Assembly (NCBI GenBank): GCA_902478425.1
Contig: CABSKV010000048.1
Coordinates: forward strand, 1-10,832
Length of the DNA stretch: 10,832 nucleotides
Origin: an uncultured Coriobacteriia bacterium
Lineage (GTDB): Bacteria; Actinomycetota; Coriobacteriia; Coriobacteriales; QAMH01
Direction of reading: 5' to 3'
Shown: positions 1-4,955 of the stretch, one piece after another
Layout of the letters: each line of letters starts with the position of its first letter
How positions within the stretch are numbered: the first letter of the stretch is position 1
Notes under the pieces: generated by a model
What the model was told of the DNA's origin: nothing
Seen by the model: only the letters and a program-made list of their open reading frames with translations
Database searches by the model: none
Translations under genes and position numbers: made by a program

Positions 1-30
1 CGACCGGGCGCGTCTTCCCCGCCCCGCATG

Positions 31-39
31 TGGTAAAGT
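31..39 (+). promoter_or_regulatory. Possible extended -10 promoter for the tat-hyp operon
   Basis: The bases TGG-TAAAGT form an extended -10 element (TG one base before a hexamer matching TATAAT at four of six positions). Transcription would start near base 46, giving a leader of about 40 bases that contains the tatB ribosome binding site. I see no convincing -35 element, and the upstream sequence is cut by the window edge. This is a weak call from sequence resemblance only. Confidence 0.3.
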
Positions 40-85
40 AGCGAGCTTGCAGGGAATCGAACGTAGACATGCAAAGGACGTTTTC

Positions 86-658
86 GTGTTCGGAATAAGT
101 GGCACGGAACTGGTGATTATCCTGTTCTTCGGTTTCCTCATCTTCGGACCGGAGAAGCTGCCCCAGATGGGGCGCACCGTGGGACGGGCAATCAGGCAGT
201 TCAGGAACGCCTCGGAGGCGGCGAACAAGAAGTTCAGGGAAGAGGTCGCCGACCCCTTCCAGGAAGCCATCGCGCCCTACAAGGACCAGGTCGAGGAGTC
301 GACCAAGCCCATCCAAGAGGACATCTCCGCCATCAGCGACACGCTCAACGAGACGAAGAGCATGTTCACCGACCCGTTCAAGGACATGTTCGGCAGCTCG
401 ACGAATACCCCTGCGGGCAAGCCCGGCGCCGCCATACCCGGCGGCGTGCCCGGCGAGCCGCCCGCTCCCGTGAAGACGCCGTCAACTGCGGCTGCGTCCA
501 CGCCCTCGCCTGCGGGTGAGGATCCGTTTGCCAGCGTTATCGATGATGCGCCCACCGCAAAGCCCGAAAGCAAGCCCATCCCCGAGACGAGCGGCACCGT
601 CAAGAAGAGCATGGCCGCCAGCCTGTACGACCTCGACGACGAGAAGGACGGTGAGTGA
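86..658 (+). CDS. tatB: Twin-arginine translocase subunit, TatA/TatB type
   Basis: This is a single-span membrane component of the Sec-independent Tat pathway, which exports folded proteins bearing twin-arginine signals. The protein is 190 residues. Residues 5-21 form a short hydrophobic segment with Glu8 inside it, followed by the hinge FGPEKLP (20-26) and an amphipathic helix; the remainder is a charged region and a Pro/Ala/Thr-rich disordered tail. Glu8 and the long tail resemble TatB rather than the shorter TatA (about 60-90 residues), but in two-component Tat systems one protein can do both jobs, so the TatA/TatB choice is open. I chose the GTG start at 86 because AAAGGA lies seven bases upstream (73-78) and the protein then begins with the canonical MFGISGTEL. 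A TTG at 47 in the same frame would add 13 non-conserved residues. The stop is one base before tatC, so the pair is co-transcribed. Confidence 0.9.
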   Translation: MFGISGTELVIILFFGFLIFGPEKLPQMGRTVGRAIRQFRNASEAANKKFREEVADPFQEAIAPYKDQVEESTKPIQEDISAISDTLNETKSMFTDPFKDMFGSSTNTPAGKPGAAIPGGVPGEPPAPVKTPSTAAASTPSPAGEDPFASVIDDAPTAKPESKPIPETSGTVKKSMAASLYDLDDEKDGE

Positions 659-659
659 C

Positions 660-1421
660 ATGCCCATCGGTCCCGCGCGCATGCCGCTCATGGACCATAT
701 CGGTGAGCTGCGCCGCCGCATCGTCATCGTCGTCGTTGCGATCGCGGTCACGGTCTGCTTCATGTACCTGCTCGCGCCCTATCTCATCGACTTCCTCATC
801 CTGCCCGTGAACGAGTACGTGCAGGACGTCTACGTGACCGGCGCGTTCGAGGGCTTCTCGCTGAAGTTCCGCGTGGCGCTCTTCATGTCCGTGCTCGTGT
901 GCAGTCCGCTCATCTTCTGGGAACTCCTCGCGTTCTTCCTGCCGGCGCTGCGCCCCAACGAACGCCGCTACGTGCTGCCCACCTTCTTCATCGCCGTCGC
1001 GCTCTACGTGCTGGGCATGGTGTTCTGCTACTGCTTCTGCCTCGACCCGGCGTTCCAGTTCCTCACCACCGAGAGCATGTCCATCGGCCAGATCCTGCCG
1101 CAGGCAACCGACTACCTGCACTACATCATCCTGTTCGAGCTCGCCTTCGGTCTGGCCTTCGAGCTGCCGCTCGTGGTGTTCTTCCTCATCCTGTTCAACA
1201 TCGTCCCGTACAAGAAAATGCGTGCCAGCTGGCGTGGCATCTACGTCGGGCTGCTCGTGCTCGCCGCCGTCGTGACACCGGATGCGTCACCCGTGACGAT
1301 GGGCATCATGTTCGCCGCGCTGCTCGCGCTCTACGAGGTGTCGCTTGCGGCTGCCCGCATCGCGCTTGCACGTAAGATCAAGCGCCAGCGTGCCGAGGAA
1401 GAAGCGGAGATGGCCGCGTAA
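660..1421 (+). CDS. tatC: Sec-independent protein translocase TatC
   Basis: TatC is the six-span membrane receptor that binds twin-arginine signal peptides together with TatB. The 253-residue length fits the family. Visible hallmarks are the cytoplasmic N-terminal MDHIGELRRR (11-20, with the conserved Glu16), the first-loop motif LRPNERR with Glu101, the buried Glu in FGLAFELPLV, and the late motif TPDASPVTM followed by a last hydrophobic helix. The C-terminus is a charged cytoplasmic tail (KIKRQRAEEEAE). The ATG at 660 is preferred: AGAAGGA (642-648) lies 11 bases upstream and the protein then starts as usual for the family. An in-frame GTG at 651 is too close to this ribosome binding site. 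The gene begins one base after tatB ends, and its TAA overlaps the hypA ATG by one base, which implies translational coupling. Confidence 0.95.
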   Translation: MPIGPARMPLMDHIGELRRRIVIVVVAIAVTVCFMYLLAPYLIDFLILPVNEYVQDVYVTGAFEGFSLKFRVALFMSVLVCSPLIFWELLAFFLPALRPNERRYVLPTFFIAVALYVLGMVFCYCFCLDPAFQFLTTESMSIGQILPQATDYLHYIILFELAFGLAFELPLVVFFLILFNIVPYKKMRASWRGIYVGLLVLAAVVTPDASPVTMGIMFAALLALYEVSLAAARIALARKIKRQRAEEEAEMAA

Positions 1422-1804
1422 TGCACGAGCTATCGCTGGTACAGGGCATATTCGACTCGGTCGTTCCCGTCGCGCGGCAAAACGGCGCGACCAAGATCAC
1501 GGGCATCAAGCTCACCATCGGCGAGATGACGATGGTCGTGCCCGAGGCGATGGAGTTCGCGTTCGAGGCGCTGTCCGAGGATGATCCGCTGCTCGATGGC
1601 TGCGTGCTCGAGATGGACTTCGTGGCGCCGAAGTCGCGCTGCCTCGACTGCGGCAACGAGTTCGAACATGACCGCTTCCACAACCACTGCCCCGCCTGCG
1701 ACTCGGCGGCGACCATGCTCATCGCGGGTCGCGAGCTCGAGGTCGCATCCATGGAGATCGAAACACCCGATGACGATGACGAAGACGACGTGCCGGCGGT
1801 TTAG
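1421..1804 (+). CDS. hypA: Hydrogenase nickel-insertion protein HypA
   Basis: HypA is a cytoplasmic nickel metallochaperone that works with the GTPase HypB to load Ni into the large subunit of [NiFe] hydrogenases. The 127-residue protein begins MHELSL; His2 with the free N-terminus is the known nickel site of the family. A structural zinc site is visible as CLDC (Cys74, Cys77) and CPAC (Cys90, Cys93). The C-terminus carries an extra acidic run, D117-D123, beyond the usual family end at about 113-118 residues; whether it buffers metal is unknown. The ATG overlaps the tatC TAA (TAATG), with GGAGA at 1406-1410 as ribosome binding site. hypB follows after 33 bases, so the two are co-transcribed with the Tat genes. 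No hydrogenase or hypCDEF gene is visible, so the client enzyme must be encoded elsewhere. Confidence 0.95.
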   Translation: MHELSLVQGIFDSVVPVARQNGATKITGIKLTIGEMTMVVPEAMEFAFEALSEDDPLLDGCVLEMDFVAPKSRCLDCGNEFEHDRFHNHCPACDSAATMLIAGRELEVASMEIETPDDDDEDDVPAV

Positions 1805-1837
1805 ACTCCCTGGCACACGATGGAGAGAAGGAAGACG

Positions 1838-2488
1838 ATGGCGCACATCGACCTGGAAACGAAGATCCTGAACAAGAACGACGAGGGTGCCGCGGCAAAT
1901 CGCGCCCTGCTCGACGAGAAGGGCGTCTACATGGTCAACGTGCTGGCCAGCCCCGGCTCGGGCAAGACCTCGACCATCGTGGCGACCATCAACGCGCTGC
2001 GCGACAAGTACAACATCGCCGTCATCGAGGGCGATATCGCAAGCGACGTTGACTCGCAGACCATCAAGGCGATGGGGATTCCGGCGGTGCAGATCAACAC
2101 GGCTGGCGCCTGCCATCTCGAAAGCGACATGCTGCGCCGTGCGCTCGACGTGCTCGACTTGGACGATATCGACCTCATCTTCATCGAGAACGTGGGCAAT
2201 CTGGTGTGCCCCGCGGACTTCTACCTGGGCGAGAACATCAAGATGATGATTCTCTCGGTGCCCGAGGGCGACGACAAGCCGCTCAAATACCCGGGCATGT
2301 TCCAGGTCGCCGACGCCATCATCCTCAACAAGGTCGACGTGATGCCGGCCTTCACCTTCGACAAGGCGCTCTTCGACGAGCACATCGCGCGCCTCAATCC
2401 CAGCGCTCCGAGCTTCGCCATCGCAGCCACGAAGGGCGATGGCGTCGACGAATGGGCTACCTGGCTCGCAACCCAGATCGGCCGATGA
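1838..2488 (+). CDS. hypB: Hydrogenase maturation GTPase HypB
   Basis: HypB is a SIMIBI-class GTPase that drives nickel transfer with HypA. In the 216-residue protein the P-loop SPGSGKT is at 38-44, the IEGDIASDVD segment at 63-72, the metal-site Cys92-His93 in NTAGACHLES, a second cysteine (Cys124) in ENVGNLVCP, and the base-recognition NKVD at 164-167. It lacks both the N-terminal Cys-rich high-affinity nickel motif of the E. coli type and a His-rich storage stretch, so it is a minimal HypB. I chose the ATG at 1838 because AAGGA (1828-1832) lies five bases upstream; an in-frame ATG at 1820 would place this ribosome binding site inside the coding region. The stop codon TGA is inside the left arm of a palindromic terminator repeat. 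It is the last gene of the tat-hyp operon. Confidence 0.95.
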   Translation: MAHIDLETKILNKNDEGAAANRALLDEKGVYMVNVLASPGSGKTSTIVATINALRDKYNIAVIEGDIASDVDSQTIKAMGIPAVQINTAGACHLESDMLRRALDVLDLDDIDLIFIENVGNLVCPADFYLGENIKMMILSVPEGDDKPLKYPGMFQVADAIILNKVDVMPAFTFDKALFDEHIARLNPSAPSFAIAATKGDGVDEWATWLATQIGR

Positions 2489-2520
2489 GACAAATGCCGC
2501 CGGGGCGCTTTTGTCTGGTT
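2485..2520 (+). terminator. Palindromic repeat A1, shared terminator of hypB and ahcY
   Basis: The arms AGACAAA (2488-2494) and TTTGTCT (2510-2516) pair perfectly around a GC-rich core, and the right arm is preceded by a T run and followed by GGTT. The hypB stop TGA (2486-2488) lies inside the ATGAGAC arm. Read from the other strand, the same hairpin lies about 25 bases past the ahcY stop, so it can act in both directions. It belongs to the type A repeat family seen at six other places here. Confidence 0.7.
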
Positions 2521-2540
2521 TCCCCTTGTCGCGGCTCGAT

Positions 2541-3800
2541 TTACACCGTGCCCAGGGTCCAGGAGTTGAGGTAGGCCTCTTGCTCGGGTGTGAGCGTGTC
2601 GATTTCGATGCCGAGCGTGCCAAGTTTGACGCGCGCGATCTCGTCGTCGATCTCGGCCGGGATGTTGTAGCACTGGGGTAGCAGCTCGTCGCGGTGCTTG
2701 AGCACGTACTCGGCCGCGAGCACCTGGTTCGCGAAGCTCATGTCCATGACCTCGGCGGGATGCCCCTCGGCAGCCGAAAGGTTCACGAGGCGTCCGTCGG
2801 CGAGCAGGATGATCGTGCGCCCATCGGGCAGCGTGTACTCGTCGACGAGCGGCTTGAGGGTTTCCTTGGAAACCGCATGCTCCTCGAGCCAGGGAATGTT
2901 GATCTCGCTGTTGAAGTGGCCGGAGTTGCAGATGATCGCCCCGTCCTTCATGTTCTCGAACGCCGGCGCGTCGATGACGTTGAGGTCGCCGGTCACGGTT
3001 ACCCAGACGTCGGCGAACTTGGCGGCCTCGGCGCACGGCATCACGCGATAGCCCTCCATGTGCGCCTCGAGCGCCTTGAGCGGGTCGACCTCGCAGACGA
3101 TGACGCTCATACCCATGCCAGCTGCACGCTGGGCCAGGCCGCGTCCGCAGAAACCGTAGCCGCTCACCACGAGGGTGCGGCCCGCGAGCAGACGATTGGT
3201 CGCGCGCACGATGCCGTCGAGCGTGGATTGGCCCGTGCCATAGCGGTTGTCGAAGAAGTGCTTGGTGTTGGCGTCGTTGACGTTGAACGAGGGGTACTTG
3301 AGCGCGCCAGCAGCTGACATCGCGGCCAGGCGGATGACGCCGGTCGTCGTCTCCTCGGTGCCGCCAATCACGTACTTGAGGGCGTCCTGGCGATCGCCGT
3401 GGATGCGGTCGCAGAGGTCAGCGCCATCATCCATCGTGATGGCAGGATGCGTGTCGATGACAGCGTCGAGGTGCTTGTAGTAGGTCTCGGTGTCCTCACC
3501 GCAGCGGGCGAAGACCTCGGCACCGTAGTACTTCACGAGCGCGGCGGCCGTGTCATCCTGCGTGGACAGCGGGTTGCTCGCGCACAGGGCCACTTTGGCG
3601 CCGCCCTCGATCATCGTGCGGACGAGGTTGGCGGTCTCGGTCGTCACGTGCAGACAGGCACCGACCTGCACGCCCTCGAAGGGCTTCTCCTTCGCGAAGC
3701 GCTCGCGGATCTTTGCCAGAACCGGCATGTCGCGGTCGGCCCACAGGATGCGCGCGCGGCCCTCGTCGGCAAGGTTGATGTCGGTGATGTCGTAGCTCAT
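2541..3800 (-). CDS. ahcY: Adenosylhomocysteinase (S-adenosylhomocysteine hydrolase)
   Basis: This enzyme splits S-adenosylhomocysteine into adenosine and homocysteine with a bound NAD, and so relieves inhibition of methyltransferases. The protein is 419 residues, a length like that of archaeal and thermophile-type enzymes without the internal insertion of many proteobacterial forms. Motifs in order: LHVTTET (His51), ASNPLSTQDD (75-83), the MDDGADL substrate segment (123-129), GGTEETTTG (147-154), NDANTKHFFDNRYG with Lys180 and Asp184, the NAD-binding GYGFCGRG (214-221), and SAAEGHP with His347. The protein ends SWTLGTV instead of the K-x-x-x-Y-R-Y tail of many relatives. The start at 3800 has GGAGGAA just upstream; a longer frame would begin before this ribosome binding site. 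It is transcribed alone, converging on hypB and diverging from the iron-locus peptide gene. Confidence 0.96.
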   Translation of the reverse strand: MSYDITDINLADEGRARILWADRDMPVLAKIRERFAKEKPFEGVQVGACLHVTTETANLVRTMIEGGAKVALCASNPLSTQDDTAAALVKYYGAEVFARCGEDTETYYKHLDAVIDTHPAITMDDGADLCDRIHGDRQDALKYVIGGTEETTTGVIRLAAMSAAGALKYPSFNVNDANTKHFFDNRYGTGQSTLDGIVRATNRLLAGRTLVVSGYGFCGRGLAQRAAGMGMSVIVCEVDPLKALEAHMEGYRVMPCAEAAKFADVWVTVTGDLNVIDAPAFENMKDGAIICNSGHFNSEINIPWLEEHAVSKETLKPLVDEYTLPDGRTIILLADGRLVNLSAAEGHPAEVMDMSFANQVLAAEYVLKHRDELLPQCYNIPAEIDDEIARVKLGTLGIEIDTLTPEQEAYLNSWTLGTV

Positions 3801-3824
3801 GGTTCCTCCTCGAAGAAATGACAC

Positions 3825-3846
3825 GCTGCACATACTAGCATGCAGC
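3825..3846 (-). promoter_or_regulatory. Inverted repeat over a candidate ahcY promoter
   Basis: GCTGCA (3825-3830) and TGCAGC (3841-3846) form a perfect six-base inverted repeat with a ten-base spacer. On the minus strand the spacer holds TAGTAT (3837 to 3832), a plausible -10 element about 30 bases before the ahcY start codon; 17 bases farther up is only a weak -35 (TTCGCG). An inverted repeat straddling the -10 element would suit a repressor operator, but the binding protein is unknown. Seen in sequence; function inferred. Confidence 0.35.
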
Positions 3847-3855
3847 GCCCGACCC

Positions 3856-3893
3856 GCGAAATGAGACAGCGAGACTGAGCGTTTGTCTCATTT
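3856..3893 (+). repeat. Palindromic repeat B1 (type B core)
   Basis: The arms AAATGAGACA (3859-3868) and TGTCTCATTT (3884-3893) pair perfectly over ten bases around the core GCGAGACTGAGCG. Bases 3856-3892 are identical over 37 positions to repeat B3 at 4223-4259, in the same orientation. It lies between the divergent ahcY and FeoB-associated peptide genes, not at a gene end, so it is unlikely to be a simple terminator. Confidence 0.8.
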
Positions 3894-3912
3894 GTTGACG
3901 GCATCTGTAGAT

Positions 3913-3943
3913 AACGAGACGGCGAGGCTGAGCGCTTGTCTCA
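3913..3943 (+). repeat. Diverged palindromic repeat B2
   Basis: A degraded relative of B1, with GAGAC (3916-3920) and GTCTC (3938-3942) around GGCGAGGCTGAGCGCTT. Its right arm supplies TTGTCT (3936-3941), which is spaced correctly to be the -35 element of the FeoB-associated peptide gene. Confidence 0.65.
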
Positions 3944-3964
3944 CTAGTTAGTATTTGCTAACAT
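3936..3964 (+). promoter_or_regulatory. Candidate promoter giving a leaderless mRNA
   Basis: TTGTCT (3936-3941), a 17-base spacer and TAACAT (3959-3964) match a sigma-70-type promoter at four of six positions each. The start point would fall at or next to the A of the ATG at 3971. That agrees with the absence of any Shine-Dalgarno sequence before this ATG. The metal-operator palindrome at 3947-3962 covers the spacer and most of the -10 element, so binding there would block the promoter. Confidence 0.5.
3947..3962. promoter_or_regulatory. Metal-regulator operator O1
   Basis: GTTAGTATTTGCTAAC is a near-perfect 16-base palindrome matching the form GTTAGC-N4-GCTAAC shared with three other sites next to feoB and feoA. 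The half-sites GTTAG/CTAAC resemble the core of known DtxR/IdeR boxes. It lies eight bases before the ATG of the FeoB-associated peptide gene and overlaps its predicted -10 element. Binding by the regulator encoded at 4363 is inferred. Confidence 0.7.
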
Positions 3965-3970
3965 ATAGCC

Positions 3971-4213
3971 ATGAACATTGCAAGCTGGATCATACTCATC
4001 ATCGTTGCCGTGTGGATTGGCATCGCCATCAAGGTCGCGTTCTTCGGCGGTGGGCGCAAGAAGCATGCCTGCCACGGCACGGCCCTGCCAAGCGACGAGG
4101 ACCTCAAGTTGCCGAGCGCCTGCACGGGCTGCAGCAAGGGCAGCTGCGCGGGGTGCGCGAGCGCCGCTGACAGACGCGACATCCCCACCCCCATTATTCG
4201 CGAGGAAAAGTAG
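3971..4213 (+). CDS. FeoB-associated Cys-rich membrane protein
   Basis: An 80-residue peptide of the kind often found beside FeoB. Residues 5-24 form one transmembrane segment, followed by a basic GGGRKK stretch that suggests a cytoplasmic C-terminus. A cysteine-rich part holds His32, Cys34, His35, then C-T-G-C (Cys51, Cys54) and C-A-G-C (Cys59, Cys62), a spacing suited to binding a metal or an Fe-S cluster. The family is thought to assist ferrous iron transport, but its biochemical role is not established. There is no Shine-Dalgarno sequence before the ATG, and the candidate promoter would start the mRNA at that ATG. It is separated from feoB by the metal regulator, points the other way, and shares the GTTAGC operator type with feoA and feoB. 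It is bracketed by the identical repeats B1 and B3. Confidence 0.85.
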   Translation: MNIASWIILIIVAVWIGIAIKVAFFGGGRKKHACHGTALPSDEDLKLPSACTGCSKGSCAGCASAADRRDIPTPIIREEK

Positions 4214-4222
4214 CTCTGACCT

Positions 4223-4259
4223 GCGAAATGAGACAGCGAGACTGAGCGTTTGTCTCATT
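4223..4259 (+). repeat. Palindromic repeat B3, identical to B1
   Basis: The arms AATGAGACA (4227-4235) and TGTCTCATT (4251-4259) pair perfectly. All 37 bases match 3856-3892. It begins nine bases after the TAG of the FeoB-associated peptide gene and could end its transcript, since TTTGTCTCATTA follows the core. B1 and B3 are direct repeats 367 bases apart with the whole peptide gene between them. Confidence 0.8.
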
Positions 4260-4319
4260 ATCGCGTCGACATTATCCACAAATTCAGATAAAGAACACAG
4301 CATGTTTATTCATTCGTAG

Positions 4320-4325
4320 TATAAT
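4320..4325 (+). promoter_or_regulatory. -10 element of the metal regulator gene
   Basis: A perfect TATAAT lies 38 bases before the GTG start of the regulator gene, in a locally AT-rich patch. Nothing resembling TTGACA is found 16-18 bases upstream, so an activator or weak promoter is possible. No GTTAGC-type operator is present here, which suggests the regulator does not control its own gene through that site. Confidence 0.45.
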
Positions 4326-4362
4326 ATGCCCATTCCCATTCCCGAGACGAGCGGAGCTCATC

Positions 4363-4782
4363 GTGGCAATCGGCGATCTCACACCCTCCTATGAAGATTA
4401 TATCGAGGCCATCTACGACCTTGCCCTGCATGGCAGCGGCTCGGTGCGCTCGACCGACGTCGCCGACGCGCTCGGCTTCTCCAAGGCCAGCGTCGCGCGC
4501 GCGACAAAGAACCTGCGCGAGATGGGCTACATCGAGCAGGAACGCTACGGAGAGATCACGCTCACGCAGGTCGGCCGGGAATACGGCGAGCACATCCTCA
4601 CCCGTCACCGCGTCCTGCGCGCCTTCCTCATCGAGGCCCTGGGCGTGGACGAGGAGGCAGCCAACCGAGAGGCGTGCATGATGGAGCACGCCATCAGCGA
4701 GGACACCATGGGCAAGTGGATCGCCTGGTACGAGGAGAACTACGGTCCCGTCTCCGAAACCCCCACGAGCACAAGGATGTAA
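4363..4782 (+). CDS. Metal-dependent transcriptional regulator, MntR/DtxR family
   Basis: A 139-residue DNA-binding repressor that senses a divalent metal, most likely Fe(II) or Mn(II). Residues 7-62 are the winged helix-turn-helix (TPSYEDYIEAIYDL, then STDVADALGFSKASVARATKNL), and 70-116 are the dimer and metal-binding domain. Aligned by eye with B. subtilis MntR, the metal ligands are Asp12, Glu15, His82, Cys105, Glu108 and His109: MntR-like at Asp/Glu, but with the cysteine of DtxR where MntR has Glu99. DtxR's ancillary site is not intact (Arg86 for Glu83, Asn101 for His98). There is no C-terminal SH3-like domain, as in MntR. GGAG (4353-4356) six bases upstream supports the GTG start. It converges on feoB and lies among four shared operators, so control of the iron genes is its likely job. 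Whether it answers to iron or manganese cannot be decided from sequence. Confidence 0.9.
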   Translation: MAIGDLTPSYEDYIEAIYDLALHGSGSVRSTDVADALGFSKASVARATKNLREMGYIEQERYGEITLTQVGREYGEHILTRHRVLRAFLIEALGVDEEAANREACMMEHAISEDTMGKWIAWYEENYGPVSETPTSTRM

Positions 4783-4803
4783 CCCTCCCCCAAGCGCAGG
4801 AAA

Positions 4804-4822
4804 CGCCCCCGAAGGGGCGCTT
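4804..4822 (+). terminator. GC hairpin after the metal regulator gene
   Basis: CGCCCC (4804-4809) and GGGGCG (4814-4819) form a perfect six-base stem with a CGAA loop, 21 bases after the regulator stop codon. The following sequence, CTTCCC, is poor in T, so termination may be weak or Rho-assisted. It is not a member of the TGAGACA repeat family. The remaining bases up to the feoB end hold repeat A2 and nothing else I can assign. Confidence 0.5.
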
Positions 4823-4919
4823 CCCGGAGAGAGGGAGGACATTTTGCGGGCGGAGAGAGGATTGCCCGTCGAAAAAGCTTGTCCTAAGCCAGAGTTAATC
4901 GTCCTACGCGACCGGGGGA

Positions 4920-4955
4920 ATAAGACAAAACTGTCCCGGCGCGTTTTGTCTCATT
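4920..4955 (-). terminator. Palindromic repeat A2, feoB terminator
   Basis: The arms AGACAAAAC (4923-4931) and GTTTTGTCT (4943-4951) pair perfectly over nine bases. Read on the feoB strand the repeat begins directly at the TAA (TAA followed by ATGAGAC), then the GCCGGGACAG core and a TTTTGTCTTATT tail. It has the same orientation relative to the gene it ends as A1, A3, A5 and A7. Confidence 0.7.

Noticed and set aside
516..659. TatC with a 48-residue N-terminal extension overlapping tatB
   Set aside because: The extension is Arg/Ser/Pro-rich shadow sequence of tatB; the ATG at 660 has a ribosome binding site and gives a family-standard N-terminus.
1430..2623. A 397-codon frame antisense to hypA and hypB
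   Set aside because: Its sequence is compositionally biased and runs through the hypB terminator, whereas hypA and hypB on the + strand have all family motifs and ribosome binding sites.
3801..3970. S-adenosylhomocysteine riboswitch before ahcY
   Set aside because: The probable leader is only about 25 bases, and I see no conserved multi-helix arrangement; only a short inverted repeat over the -10 region and two family repeats are present.
4261..4330. Replication origin suggested by TTATCCACA and an AT-rich patch
   Set aside because: Only one DnaA box was found, with no cluster and no dnaA, dnaN or gyrB nearby.
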